From assembly GCF_900108405.1 (NCBI RefSeq), contig NZ_FNXG01000002.1, positions 124,001-188,000 of the forward strand: a stretch of DNA of 64,000 nucleotides. The letters are read 5' to 3'. A program made the translations under genes and the position numbers. The stretch comes from Paracoccus alkenifer (GTDB taxonomy: Bacteria > Pseudomonadota > Alphaproteobacteria > Rhodobacterales > Rhodobacteraceae). The notes beneath the pieces were generated by a model. That model worked only from the letters and a program-made list of their open reading frames with translations. It made no database searches and was not told where the DNA came from. Position 1 is the stretch's first letter, and each line of letters starts with the position of its first letter. This document shows positions 1-7,645 of this stretch, piece after piece.

Positions 1-1
1 C

Positions 2-178
2 CACAGGGGCGGCTGGACCGATCTGATGGGCTTTCTGCCCGAGGGCTGGGCCACGCCGGCGCGGCGACGCTCGGCCACGGCGGCGACATTTGCGGCCTCG
101 CTGGAGCTGGCGCGGCAAGGGCGGGTCGAGCTGCGGCAAGAGGCGGTTTTCGCCCCCATCTCGGTGCGCCCGCGATGA
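2..178 (+). CDS. scpA: ScpA, segregation and condensation protein A (C-terminal part)
   Basis: Only the last 58 codons are in the window; the gene begins upstream of base 1. The tail reads HRGGWTDLMGFLPEGW and then a helix rich in Ala, Leu and Glu, ending in VFAPISVRPR. This fits the C-terminal winged helix of the kleisin ScpA, which contacts the SMC head in the bacterial condensin complex. The identification also rests on the next gene being scpB, whose ATG overlaps this stop codon (ATGA), the usual translationally coupled scpA-scpB arrangement. Confidence 0.85.
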   Translation, partial: HRGGWTDLMGFLPEGWATPARRRSATAATFAASLELARQGRVELRQEAVFAPISVRPR

Positions 179-795
179 ATCCGCCACCCGAGGATCAGCA
201 GGAACGCATGGTCGAGGCGCTGCTGTTTGCCGCAGCCCAGCCGCTGAGCGTGCAGGATCTGGCGCGGCGGATGCCGGCGGGCTGCGATCCGGCCGAGGCG
301 CTGCGCCGGCTGCGCGCGCGCCATGTCGGGCGCGGGGTCGAACTGGTCCGCGTGGGTGATGCCTGGGCGTTCCGCACCGCCGCCGACCTGGGATTCCTGA
401 TGCAGGAGCAGGTGGTCGAGACCCGCCGCCTGTCCCGCGCCGGGACCGAAACCCTGGCCATCGTCGCCTATCACCAGCCCGTTACCCGCGCCGAGATCGA
501 GGAAATCCGCGGCGTCTCGGTCAGCCGTGGCACGCTGGACCAGCTGATCGAAATGGGCTGGGTCCGGCTGGGCCGCCGCCGCCAGACCCCCGGCCGCCCG
601 GTGACCTTTGTGGTGACCGAGGCGTTTCTGGACCACTTCGGGCTGGCCAGCGCCAGCGATCTGCCGGGGCTGGCAGAGCTGCGAGCGGCCGGGCTGCTGG
701 ACAGCCGGGCAGGCGCGATGCCGGGGCTTGCGCCGGATCCTGAGGACGCCGATAGTCATGCGGACGGGCCGGGGGACGATCTTTTCGGCGATTGA
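175..795 (+). CDS. scpB: ScpB, SMC-Scp complex subunit
   Basis: A 206-residue protein of usual length for ScpB, the dimeric partner that binds the kleisin ScpA and loads SMC during chromosome segregation. Two winged-helix domains are expected. The family signature is visible at residues 92-113 (ETLAIVAYHQPVTRAEIEEI followed by RGV). The tail after residue 170 is acidic and probably disordered. The start is the ATG that overlaps the scpA stop, so translation is probably coupled. The protein acts in the cytoplasm on the nucleoid. Identification is secure. Confidence 0.95.
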   Translation: MNPPPEDQQERMVEALLFAAAQPLSVQDLARRMPAGCDPAEALRRLRARHVGRGVELVRVGDAWAFRTAADLGFLMQEQVVETRRLSRAGTETLAIVAYHQPVTRAEIEEIRGVSVSRGTLDQLIEMGWVRLGRRRQTPGRPVTFVVTEAFLDHFGLASASDLPGLAELRAAGLLDSRAGAMPGLAPDPEDADSHADGPGDDLFGD

Positions 796-847
796 GTCGC
801 GCAATCACAATGGCTTGCGCCGAATCCTGCGCATGAGAGGCTGCACC

Positions 848-1054
848 ATGAATGCCAATCGCCTGATCTCCATGCTGATCCGCCGCCTGATGAACTGGGG
901 CATGGACAAGGGGATCGACCTCTATGCCCGGCGCAGCGGTGGCACCGCGGCCGACGGCAAGCCCACCCCCGCCGCGCAGAAACAGGCCCGGACCGCGCGT
1001 GAGACCGCCAAGCGCGCCCGGCAGGCGGCGCGGATCACCCGCAAGCTGCGCTAG
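848..1054 (+). CDS. Small basic protein of unknown function
   Basis: A 68-residue protein starting MNANRLISMLIRRLMNWGMD. A longer reading frame runs further upstream, but I chose this ATG because GAGAGG lies just in front of it at a good distance. The first 25 residues are amphipathic with several Met, Leu and Arg residues. The last 30 residues are almost all Ala, Lys, Arg, Thr and Gln and look like a basic helix. There is no clear transmembrane segment. It follows scpB in the same direction by 52 bases and could be co-transcribed. I do not recognise a family; DNA or RNA binding is only a guess from charge. Confidence 0.65.
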   Translation: MNANRLISMLIRRLMNWGMDKGIDLYARRSGGTAADGKPTPAAQKQARTARETAKRARQAARITRKLR

Positions 1055-1057
1055 CCC

Positions 1058-2128
1058 TTAGCCGCGGAACTGCTTGGCGAGCTTCAGCCCCTGGCCCTGG
1101 TAGTTCGAGGCGATGCCGGCGCCGTAAAGTCGGTCGGGCGGCGCGGCCATGCGTTCATAGACCAGCCGGCCGACGACCTGCCCGTGTTCCAGCGCGAAAG
1201 GCGCCTCGTGGCAGCGCACCTCCAGCACGCCGCGCGCGCCCGCGCCGCCGGGGCCGTGGCCGAAACCGGGGTCGAAGAAACCGGCGTAATGGACCCGGAA
1301 TTCGCCCACCATCGCCAGATAGGGCGACATTTCCGCAGCATATCCGGGCGGGATCGTCACTGATTCGCGGCTGACGAGGATGTAGAACGCGCCGGGGTCG
1401 AGGATCAGGCGGCCTTCGTCCGTGCGCAGCTCGTCCCAGAAGTCCCGCGCGCGGTAGCCGCCGATGCGGTCGAGGTCGATCACCCCGCTGTGCGGGCGCG
1501 CCCGATAGCCGACCAGATCGCCCGAAACCGGCCTCAGATCGACCGAGAACCCCAGCCCGCCGTCGATCAGCGGCTCGCCATCGACCAGCGGCTGCGTGCC
1601 GTGCAGAGCCGCCAGCGCCGGGTCGTCCAGCGCAGCCTGACCGTGCCGCAGCCGCAGCTGGTTCAGCCGCATCCCCGGCCGCACCAGCACCGAAAAGCTG
1701 CGCGGGCAGATCTCGGCGTAAAGCGGGCCGTCGTAGCCGGGGGGAAGGCGGTCGAACTCGGTCCCGTCGTCGGTCACCAGCCGTGTCAGCAGGTCGAGCC
1801 GCCCGGTCGAGGATTTGGCGTTCGCGACCGCCTCGACCGCTTGCGGCAGGGCCAGCCGTTCCTGCAACGGCACCAGATAGACGCAGCCTTTTTCCAGCAC
1901 GGCGCCGCCCGACAGATCCATGCGGTGCATCTCGAAATCCGCCAGCCGGTCGGCGACGCTGCGCCCGCGGCCGGCAAGAAACGACGCCCGCAGCCGCCAG
2001 GCGGTCGCGCCCAGCCGCAGGTCAAGGCTGGCCGGCTGGATCTGGTCCGCGGTGATCGGTGTTTCGGCGGTGATGGCACCCTCGGCGATCAGCCGGCGCA
2101 GGGCGCTGTCGGGAAGGACTCCGTTCAC
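1058..2128 (-). CDS. dcd: dCTP deaminase, long two-domain form
   Basis: Converts dCTP to dUTP, feeding thymidylate synthesis. At 356 residues it is nearly twice the E. coli enzyme; this long form is usual in alphaproteobacteria and looks like two trimeric dUTPase-fold modules in tandem. The deaminase signature SSTGR is at residues 106-110, and a second-module motif, YAGFFDPGFGHG, lies near residue 280. The start is GTG: upstream in-frame codons run into a stop and the nearby ATG leads straight into TGA. The 3' end is only three bases from the small gene on the other strand, so transcription converges here. Confidence 0.9.
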   Translation of the reverse strand: MNGVLPDSALRRLIAEGAITAETPITADQIQPASLDLRLGATAWRLRASFLAGRGRSVADRLADFEMHRMDLSGGAVLEKGCVYLVPLQERLALPQAVEAVANAKSSTGRLDLLTRLVTDDGTEFDRLPPGYDGPLYAEICPRSFSVLVRPGMRLNQLRLRHGQAALDDPALAALHGTQPLVDGEPLIDGGLGFSVDLRPVSGDLVGYRARPHSGVIDLDRIGGYRARDFWDELRTDEGRLILDPGAFYILVSRESVTIPPGYAAEMSPYLAMVGEFRVHYAGFFDPGFGHGPGGAGARGVLEVRCHEAPFALEHGQVVGRLVYERMAAPPDRLYGAGIASNYQGQGLKLAKQFRG

Positions 2129-2157
2129 ATCAACCCCGCATCAATCCTGCCATAAGC

Positions 2158-2184
2158 GAACGCCCACCCCTCGGGGTGGGCGTT
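2158..2184 (-). terminator. Terminator hairpin after tRNA-Pro
   Basis: A perfect ten-base inverted repeat, CGCCCACCCC with GGGGTGGGCG and a two-base loop, occupies 2161-2182. It lies seven bases beyond the tRNA 3' end on the minus strand and before the dcd start, so it should end the tRNA transcript. The run after it on the minus strand is only moderately T-rich (TTCGCTTA). Confidence 0.7.
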
Positions 2185-2190
2185 TCGTGA

Positions 2191-2268
2191 TGGTCGGGCC
2201 GGCGAGATTCGAACTCACGACCTTCCGTCCCCCAGACGGACGCGCTAACCAGACTGCGCCACGGCCCG
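2191..2268 (-). tRNA. tRNA-Pro (anticodon GGG)
   Basis: The minus strand folds as a full cloverleaf. The 7-bp acceptor stem is CGGGCCG/CGGCCCG, the D stem GCGC/GCGC, the anticodon stem TCCGT/ACGGA with loop CTGGGGG (anticodon GGG, reading CCC and CCU), and the T arm GTGAG-TTCGAAT-CTCGC. The terminal CCA is encoded. Total length is 78 bases. Confidence 0.97.
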
Positions 2269-2368
2269 ACGCCGGCCATATAGAGCGAAGCATGAGGGCT
2301 GCACAAGGGGGGCGGTGCATCGAAATCGGGTTTCTTCGCCGTTGATTTCATTGGCGGCGACGAACCGG

Positions 2369-2989
2369 TCACACGGGCTGGCCGGGGGTGCGGTCCATGG
2401 CGTCGCGGATCGCGTCGCGCAGGGGGCGGGCCGCGGGCGGCAGGGCCGCGGAATGCTGGCGCAGCGCCCCGGCGGTGGCGGCCAGCCGCGCCAGCCATCC
2501 GTGCGAGCCGCCGGCTGAGTCGGCGGCGGGCGTTTCCGCCGGCACCGAGGGGCGGTCGAGTTCGGGAAACAGCGGCAGGTCGCTGCCGGATCGCTGCGGG
2601 GCAGGCTGTGAAAGGCGCGCGGTCGCGGGCTTGCGGGTGTTCGGGGCCTTGCGGGCCGGGCCGCGGCCCGAGGCGCGCGAATCACCCGACATCTCGGGCG
2701 GGGCAGGGGCCGCGGCCAGACGCTCGCGCCCGCGCTCGCGCAGCCCCTCGCCACGGTCCAGCGCGATCAGCCGGCGGGCGCCGCGGATGGTCAGCCCCTC
2801 TTCGCGCATGACCACGCAAAGCCCGGCGGCCAGCTGCACGTCATCGGGGCGGTAATAGCGGCGCCCGTCCGGGCGGCGCACGGGGGCAAGCGCGGGGAAC
2901 TGGGTTTCCCAGTAACGCAGAACATGGGTCGCGACCCCGATCAGCTGCGCGACCTCGCCGATACTGCGAAAAGCTTGCGGCGATTTCAT
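2369..2989 (-). CDS. MerR-family transcriptional regulator
   Basis: A 206-residue protein with an N-terminal MerR winged helix at residues 8-75 (SIGEVAQLIGVATHVLRYWE, then the wing PDGRRYYRPDDV). After a short dimerisation helix the remaining 120 residues are low-complexity, rich in Pro, Ala and Arg, with no recognisable ligand domain and no metal-binding cysteine pattern, so it is not a mercury or copper sensor. It lies 24 bases after ihfA on the same strand and is almost certainly in the same transcript. Such IHF-alpha/MerR pairs are common in alphaproteobacteria; the ligand and targets are unknown. Confidence 0.88.
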   Translation of the reverse strand: MKSPQAFRSIGEVAQLIGVATHVLRYWETQFPALAPVRRPDGRRYYRPDDVQLAAGLCVVMREEGLTIRGARRLIALDRGEGLRERGRERLAAAPAPPEMSGDSRASGRGPARKAPNTRKPATARLSQPAPQRSGSDLPLFPELDRPSVPAETPAADSAGGSHGWLARLAATAGALRQHSAALPPAARPLRDAIRDAMDRTPGQPV

Positions 2990-3013
2990 GTCCCCGGCTC
3001 CTGTCGCGCCTTT

Positions 3014-3313
3014 TTAGCGGTTTCCGGCGGCGATCCGCTCTTTCATCAGATGCGACGGCCGGAATGACAGGACGCGCCGCGGGGTGATCGGGACTTCCTC
3101 GCCGGTCTTGGGGTTGCGGCCGATACGCTCGTTCTTGTCGCGCACCGAAAACGTGCCGAAGGACGAAATCTTCACCTGTTCGCCACGCACCAGTGCGTCG
3201 GAAATATGCCCCAGCACGCTTTCCACAAGCTGGGCACTTTCGTGGCGGGACAGTCCGACCTCGCGGAAGACCGCCTCGGCCAGATCCATTCGGGTCAGTG
3301 TCTTGTCGCTCAT
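3014..3313 (-). CDS. ihfA: Integration host factor subunit alpha
   Basis: A 99-residue DNA-bending protein of the HU/IHF family that forms a heterodimer with IHF-beta and shapes promoters, recombination sites and the nucleoid. The DNA-binding beta arm is clear: [20 protein letters not shown] and then KTGEEVPI at about residues 45-73. Start chosen at [11 protein letters not shown]; an upstream in-frame start would add 18 residues that are not typical of the family. It is followed closely by the MerR gene and is divergent from the zinc-finger gene at 3536, so the 222 bases between them should hold both promoters. Confidence 0.95.
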   Translation of the reverse strand: MSDKTLTRMDLAEAVFREVGLSRHESAQLVESVLGHISDALVRGEQVKISSFGTFSVRDKNERIGRNPKTGEEVPITPRRVLSFRPSHLMKERIAAGNR

Positions 3314-3535
3314 TCGCCAGCCTTTCGTTTCTGACAGACTGTTGATCCTCAAGTGCAAAGTCAACATGCCCCAAGGCGGGATCGTTCCGCATCTGGCCGC
3401 GATAATCCATCCCGCCCGCGCGACGGGGCCGAAATTCCGCCGCCGGGCGGGCGGCGATACCCCTTGCCTGCGCCGGCAATCACGCCCATTTCTACCTATC
3501 GGGCAATGTATTCTTTCCTGGCACGGAGGGTTGCC

Positions 3536-3805
3536 ATGGCCGGCGGATGGGCCACCGATGGCGCGGTGAACGAACAGATCGAGGTCAGCACCGAAGAGGC
3601 GCTGGCGCGGATGCGGCTGCGCAACCGCCGAGGCGGCGAAAGCCTGAGCGAATGCGCCGAATGCGACGAGCCGATTCCCGAGGCGCGGCGCCGGGCCGTG
3701 CCGGGGGTCACGCTATGCGTCGCCTGCCAGTCCGAGTCCGACCGCCGCTTTGTCCCCGGCGCCGGCATCAACAGGCGCGGTTCCAAGGACAGCCAGCTGC
3801 GCTAA
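3536..3805 (+). CDS. DksA/TraR-type C4 zinc-finger protein
   Basis: An 89-residue protein with one four-cysteine zinc finger formed by CAEC and CVAC in the second half, followed by a short basic tail. That is the pattern of small DksA/TraR-like proteins, which can enter the RNA polymerase secondary channel. It lacks the long coiled coil of true DksA, so a ppGpp-cofactor role is uncertain. The ATG is preceded by GGAGGG at good spacing, which sets the start over a longer upstream frame. It ends five bases from the convergent response regulator gene. Confidence 0.85.
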   Translation: MAGGWATDGAVNEQIEVSTEEALARMRLRNRRGGESLSECAECDEPIPEARRRAVPGVTLCVACQSESDRRFVPGAGINRRGSKDSQLR

Positions 3806-3809
3806 GCGA

Positions 3810-4532
3810 CTAGCCGCGCCCCGCCGCCAGCCGATCCTGCACCAGCCCGCTGATCCGCGCGAGATCGGCGGCCAGCGCCCGCCCGGCTGAATGATCCCGC
3901 GCCAGGGCGACAGCGGCCTGTTCCAGCGGCTCGTCCCGCGCCGAGCGGGCGACGCCCGCGAGGAACCTGACGATATAGTCGATGGCGCCGGTATCCGAGG
4001 CGCTGGCAAGCACATCGGCCACATGGGCCAGGTCGTCGTGCAGGACGCTGGCGTCGGGGCGCAGGGTTTCGCTGGGCACCGCGCGCGGCCCCATCGGCCG
4101 TGCGTCGGCGGGCAGGTTGGACAGGATCATGTGCTGGAACAGCGCCAGGCTTTCCACCGGCTTGGCCAGAAAACCGTTCGCGCCCGCGGCCATTGCCCCG
4201 GCCTCGGTGTCGGGGTCGCCGGACATGCCCAGCACCACCGGCACCAGCCCGGCCAGCGTCGCGATCAGCTGCGCGCCGTCGCCGTCCGGCAGCCCCATGT
4301 CGACGATGGCCACGGCAGGCCGATAGATCTGTAGATGCCGCGCGGCCGTGCGCAGGCAGTCCGCGCGGCGGATCCGCGCGCCCGAGCGCAGGCACAGCAG
4401 GCGCACCGCCTCGGACGCAAAGCGCGAATCCTCGACCACCAGCACGGTCAGCCCGGCCAGCGGCCGCCCCGGCGGCGCCACCGGCCACAGCGGCATCGGT
4501 GCGTCATGCGCGGCAATCTGATTGGAATTCAT
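3810..4532 (-). CDS. Response regulator with extra C-terminal helical domain
   Basis: A 240-residue protein. Residues 25-140 form a receiver domain with the acidic pair E34-D35, phospho-acceptor D78 (AIVDMGLPDGDG), S104 and K124 (LAKPVES). The remaining 100 residues are mainly helical with no DNA-binding or enzymatic motif, so it may be a phosphotransfer or protein-interaction output. The start at MNSNQIAAHD follows a good GAGGGG site; a longer start is possible. No histidine kinase is adjacent. A CtrA-like half-conserved site lies 50 bases upstream (4582-4596). The partner and output are unknown. Confidence 0.85.
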   Translation of the reverse strand: MNSNQIAAHDAPMPLWPVAPPGRPLAGLTVLVVEDSRFASEAVRLLCLRSGARIRRADCLRTAARHLQIYRPAVAIVDMGLPDGDGAQLIATLAGLVPVVLGMSGDPDTEAGAMAAGANGFLAKPVESLALFQHMILSNLPADARPMGPRAVPSETLRPDASVLHDDLAHVADVLASASDTGAIDYIVRFLAGVARSARDEPLEQAAVALARDHSAGRALAADLARISGLVQDRLAAGRG

Positions 4533-4581
4533 GGCAGCATCCCCTCGAATCATCCGTAAGCCCAGATTAACCGCCATTGTC

Positions 4582-4596
4582 CTAACGCTCGGTTAA
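4582..4596 (-). promoter_or_regulatory. Imperfect CtrA-type box before the response regulator gene
   Basis: On the minus strand the sequence is TTAA-N7-TTAG, one base away from the CtrA consensus TTAA-N7-TTAA. It lies 50 bases upstream of the response regulator start. TTAA is rare in this GC-rich window, which raises its weight, but the mismatch leaves it tentative. Confidence 0.4.
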
Positions 4597-4668
4597 GCGC
4601 GCTGGCCCCGCGGGACTTTTCCTTGGCCCCCGTCCGGCCTATTGAGGGTGAAAGCTGAGGAGCCTCGC

Positions 4669-5073
4669 ATGATCGGACGCCTGAACCACGTCGCCATCGC
4701 CGTGCCGGACCTGGCCGCGGCGGCCGACCAATACCGCAACACGCTGGGCGCAAAGGTCGGCGCGCCGCAGGACGAACCCGACCACGGCGTCACCGTCGTG
4801 TTCATCGAGCTGCCCAACACCAAGATCGAACTGCTGTATCCGCTGGGCGAAAACAGCCCGATCAAGGGGTTTCTGGACAAGAACCCCTCGGGCGGCATCC
4901 ATCACATGTGCTATGAGGTCGAGGATATCCTTGCCGCCCGCGACACGCTGAAATCGCAGGGCGCGCGCATCCTCGGCGACGGAGAGCCGAAGATCGGCGC
5001 CCATGGCAAGCCCGTGCTGTTCCTGCATCCCAAGGACTTCAACGGCTGCCTGATCGAGCTGGAGCAGGTCTGA
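4669..5073 (+). CDS. mce: Methylmalonyl-CoA epimerase
   Basis: A 134-residue single-module VOC (glyoxalase-fold) metalloenzyme that interconverts the (S) and (R) forms of methylmalonyl-CoA in propionyl-CoA breakdown, feeding the B12-dependent mutase. Likely metal ligands are H7 (NHVAIAV), the HHMCYEV motif at residues 78-84 and E130 (CLIELEQ). Length and motifs match bacterial epimerases. The start is set by GAGGAG eight bases before ATG. Its stop overlaps the next start by one base (TGATG), so the two genes are coupled. Confidence 0.93.
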   Translation: MIGRLNHVAIAVPDLAAAADQYRNTLGAKVGAPQDEPDHGVTVVFIELPNTKIELLYPLGENSPIKGFLDKNPSGGIHHMCYEVEDILAARDTLKSQGARILGDGEPKIGAHGKPVLFLHPKDFNGCLIELEQV

Positions 5074-5342
5074 TGACGATCACCGGCGGTGCGGTCATGT
5101 TCGCAAGTATCTGGTTTCTCGTGATGTTCCTGCTGCTGCCCTGGGGGCAGCAAACCCAGGAAGAGGCCGGGCACATCGTCCCCGGCACGCCCGCCGGCGC
5201 CCCGGTGCGCCCGGGGCTGGGGAAAAAGGCGATCTGGGCTACCGTCATTTCGGTGCTGCTGGTCGGGGCGATCTGGATGTTCCTTGCCTCGGGGATCGTG
5301 ACCCGGGCCGACATGATGGATTTCAACCGGCTGACGCCCTGA
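5073..5342 (+). CDS. DUF1467 small membrane protein
   Basis: An 89-residue protein with two predicted transmembrane helices, at about residues 8-25 and 53-75, joined by a short polar loop containing a Pro- and Gly-rich stretch. It matches the DUF1467 family, which often sits right after methylmalonyl-CoA epimerase in alphaproteobacteria. Its function is not known. Its ATG overlaps the stop of mce, so it is translated from the same message. Confidence 0.85.
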   Translation: MTITGGAVMFASIWFLVMFLLLPWGQQTQEEAGHIVPGTPAGAPVRPGLGKKAIWATVISVLLVGAIWMFLASGIVTRADMMDFNRLTP

Positions 5343-5343
5343 G

Positions 5344-5368
5344 CTGCGGCCCCGCGCGGGGGCCGCAG
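5344..5368. terminator. Bidirectional hairpin between convergent genes
   Basis: CTGCGGCCCC pairs with GGGGCCGCAG around a short loop, giving a ten-pair GC stem between the ends of the DUF1467 and nitroreductase genes. Neither strand has a good T run after the stem, so it may slow polymerase or protect 3' ends rather than act as a classic terminator. Confidence 0.5.
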
Positions 5369-5377
5369 CCGGCGGTG

Positions 5378-5941
5378 TCACAAAAAGACCGTCCGCGCCG
5401 CGACGTCGGGGCGGGGGCGGTCGGGAACCTCGTCGGGGCCGGTGCCGATATGGATCAGCCCGACGACGCGTTCGCCCTCGGCCACGCCCAGGTGCGCGCG
5501 GGCGAAATCGTCGCTTGCCGCGGGGCCTGACAGCCACGCCGCCCCCCAGCCCGCCGCCAGCGCCGCGTTCAGCAGCGACAGGCACACCGCGCCGGCCGAC
5601 ATCTGCTGTTCCCACAACGGGATTTTCGGGCTATCCACCGGCGTCGACACCACCGCGACGATCAGCGGAGAGGCAAAGGCGCTGCTTGCCTTTTCGGCGG
5701 CGGCCTCGTCCCCTCCGGTCGCGCGCACATGCTGGGCCAGCAGCGGCGCCAGCCGGTCCAGCGTCGCCCGCTCCAACACCACAAAGCGCCAGGGTTCCAG
5801 CTTGCCGTGGTCGGGCACCCGCGCGGCGACGGTCAGCAGCCGGGCCAGTTCCTTGCGATCGGGTCCGGGCGCGTGCAGCAGCTTGGGCGGGCGCGAGCGA
5901 CGGCCGGCAAGGAAATCGAGCGCGGAGGGGTTGGCGGACAT
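5378..5941 (-). CDS. Nitroreductase family protein
   Basis: A 187-residue flavin-dependent oxidoreductase of the small YdjA-like type. Family marks include RRSRPPKLL near the N terminus (FMN phosphate contact), VPDHGKLEPWRFVV around residue 43, and GWGAAWLSGP in the C-terminal half. Members usually bind FMN as homodimers and reduce nitro or quinone-like compounds with NAD(P)H; the natural substrate is unknown. The start follows AGGAG. The upstream in-frame extension lies opposite the DUF167 gene and is not used. Confidence 0.9.
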   Translation of the reverse strand: MSANPSALDFLAGRRSRPPKLLHAPGPDRKELARLLTVAARVPDHGKLEPWRFVVLERATLDRLAPLLAQHVRATGGDEAAAEKASSAFASPLIVAVVSTPVDSPKIPLWEQQMSAGAVCLSLLNAALAAGWGAAWLSGPAASDDFARAHLGVAEGERVVGLIHIGTGPDEVPDRPRPDVAARTVFL

Positions 5942-6041
5942 GGGCAGCTCCTGCGGTAAAATGCGGACCGAGGCTACAGCCCGCCCCCGCGGATGGAAAG
6001 CCGGGCTTGACGCAGCGCCCCCCGCGCGCCACCCCAAGCCC

Positions 6042-6305
6042 ATGAGCAAGCCGCCCGACCTGTCCGAACTTGCCGTGCCGGGGGCGCGGATCGCGGTGCG
6101 CGTGACGCCCCGCGGCGGGCGCGAGGCGCTGACGCGCGATGAGGCCGGCGCCATCCACATCCGCGTCACCGCGCCGCCCGAGGATGGCAAGGCCAACGCG
6201 GCCGTGCGCAAGCTGCTGGCCCGTGCGCTGCGGATCGCGCCCTCGCGGCTGACGCTGGTCGGAGGCGCCACCGCGCGCGACAAGCTGTTTCGGGTGGATC
6301 CCTAG
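6042..6305 (+). CDS. DUF167 (YggU-type) protein
   Basis: An 87-residue protein with the YggU/DUF167 pattern: RVTPRGGREAL near residue 21, then HIRVTAPPEDGKANAAV and a closing beta strand. Structures of the family show a small alpha/beta fold with a conserved groove, but no activity is established. It is divergent from the nitroreductase gene, with 100 bases between them, and ends three bases before the next gene on the opposite strand. Confidence 0.9.
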   Translation: MSKPPDLSELAVPGARIAVRVTPRGGREALTRDEAGAIHIRVTAPPEDGKANAAVRKLLARALRIAPSRLTLVGGATARDKLFRVDP

Positions 6306-6308
6306 GGG

Positions 6309-6551
6309 TCAGGGCGGGGCCAGCCGGTAATTGCCCTCGGGCAGGTTCAGGGCCAGCCGCAGCTCGTTCAGCTGCTCCATGGTCAGCACGATGCGCGAGA
6401 CGCCGTCGCCGCCCGGCTCCATCTGCTCGATCACCACGCGGTCGTCGAAATTCAGGATTACCACATCCTCGTTCAGCGGCCGGGTGCCGGGGGGTGCCTC
6501 GTCCACAAGGGTGATGACGGTGGCGTCGAAATCGTGCTCGATGGTGAACAT
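6309..6551 (-). CDS. Conserved hypothetical protein, 80 residues
   Basis: Starts MFTIEHDFDATVITLVDE and is predicted to be a small, mostly beta protein with an acidic face (DDRVVIEQMEPGGDG) and a C-terminal helix (MEQLNELRLALNLPEGNY). I do not recognise a named family. There is no signal peptide or membrane segment. The reading frame continues far upstream, opposite the M48 protease gene, but codon pattern and the position of the first good ATG favour this short form. It may be lineage-restricted. Confidence 0.6.
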   Translation of the reverse strand: MFTIEHDFDATVITLVDEAPPGTRPLNEDVVILNFDDRVVIEQMEPGGDGVSRIVLTMEQLNELRLALNLPEGNYRLAPP

Positions 6552-6693
6552 GGCGGGGCCTTTGCGGAAACGATGTGGGGTGTCTGCAACATTCGCGTGA
6601 GCGGCGGGGCCCCGCAACCCCGGAGCTTTGCAGCCGCGCGGTTTAAGCTGTAGCTTTGCCCGCAGGAACAATACGCGTGTGGGACGGGTGGAC

Positions 6694-7536
6694 ATGACGA
6701 CAGCGGCGGGAATCGCGGCAACGACTGCGATTGCGGCAGCGAACCGGGGGGACGCGGGAAAAACCGCGCAGCCCGCGGGCAGGGCGGGGCTGCGCTGGCT
6801 GGTGCTGGCCGCGGTCGCGGTGCTGGCCGGCTGCGGCGTGCCCGGCGACATCCCGATGCCGCCGCCGGGGACGCCGCCCGCCGATCCGGTGATCATCAAG
6901 ACCACATCGGGCGCGCCGGCCACACCGCAGGCGGCGGCATCGAATTTCACCGCCGTGATCCGCGTGATGGAACCGGCGGTCGAGCGCGAATGCATGTTGC
7001 GCCGCACCCAGCCGATCAACTGTGATTTCCAGTTTGTGGTGGACGACCGCTCGGGGCTGGACATCAACGCATTCCAGACGCTGGACGACAACGGCCGGCC
7101 GATCATCGGCTTTACGCTGGCGCTGATCGCGGCGGCCCGGAATGCCGATGAGCTGGCGTTCGTGGTGGGGCACGAAGCCTCGCACCATATTCTCAACCAT
7201 ATCGGCCAGCGCAGCGGTGCGGCCCGGGCCGGGGCGGTGATCATGTCGGGGATCGTTGCGGCCTCGGGGGCGGATCTCGCGACGATTCAGGCGGCCCAGC
7301 AGATGGGGGCGCAGGTAGGCGCGCGCTATTATTCCCGCGACTGGGAATTGCAGGCCGATTATCTGGGCGCGATCCTGACGCTGAACGCAGGGTTCGACCC
7401 GATCCGCGGGGCCGAGTTCTTTGCCCGCATCCCCGACCCCGGCGACCGGATCCTGGGCAGCCACCCGTCGAACGCGCAGCGGCAGGCGCAGGTCGCGCGG
7501 GCGGTCGCGGATGTGAGGGCGGGACGCGCGCGGTAA
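6694..7536 (+). CDS. M48-family metalloprotease lipoprotein
   Basis: A 280-residue exported protein. A basic N-terminal stretch is followed by a hydrophobic helix and a lipobox, LAGC, with Cys at residue 47, so it should be anchored to a membrane facing the periplasm. The zinc-binding HEASH is at residues 160-164 and a third ligand is probably in WELQADYLG near residue 216. This is the pattern of the M48 family that includes BepA/LoiP and Oma1-like enzymes, which process or degrade envelope proteins. The N-terminal 30 residues before the hydrophobic core are longer than usual; a TTG 66 bases upstream is an alternative start. Confidence 0.88.
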   Translation: MTTAAGIAATTAIAAANRGDAGKTAQPAGRAGLRWLVLAAVAVLAGCGVPGDIPMPPPGTPPADPVIIKTTSGAPATPQAAASNFTAVIRVMEPAVERECMLRRTQPINCDFQFVVDDRSGLDINAFQTLDDNGRPIIGFTLALIAAARNADELAFVVGHEASHHILNHIGQRSGAARAGAVIMSGIVAASGADLATIQAAQQMGAQVGARYYSRDWELQADYLGAILTLNAGFDPIRGAEFFARIPDPGDRILGSHPSNAQRQAQVARAVADVRAGRAR

Positions 7537-7569
7537 GCGGGACCGCCGCGCCTGTGTCGCGGCCGCAAT

Positions 7570-7590
7570 GGGTATTTGGACCAGAAAGAA
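7570..7590 (-). repeat. Intergenic repeat tail, type B
   Basis: The plus strand reads GGTATTTGGACCAGAAAGAA. The same sequence occurs twice, as an inverted pair, at 45365-45432. On the minus strand it forms the T-rich tail directly after the ilvH terminator stem. It is a shorter relative of the tail found in the other intergenic repeats of this window. Confidence 0.75.
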
Positions 7591-7622
7591 GCCCCGCGGT
7601 GCGCATGGAGGCACCGCGGGGC
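7591..7622 (-). terminator. Terminator of the ilvB-ilvH operon
   Basis: Twelve-base inverted arms, GCCCCGCGGTGC and GCACCGCGGGGC, with an eight-base loop. On the minus strand the stem is followed by TTCTTTCTGG, a usable T-rich run. It lies 24 bases after the ilvH stop. Confidence 0.88.
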
Positions 7623-7645
7623 TGGTCATTTCCGGAGTTGAAGGC

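Noticed and set aside
2191..2268. tRNA-Pro considered as an integration site of a mobile element
   Set aside because: No integrase and no second copy of the tRNA 3' end is seen on either side.
2369..3313. ihfA-merR considered as a toxin-antitoxin or metal-resistance unit
   Set aside because: The first gene is a clear IHF alpha subunit, and the MerR protein lacks metal-binding cysteines; no metal transport gene is adjacent.
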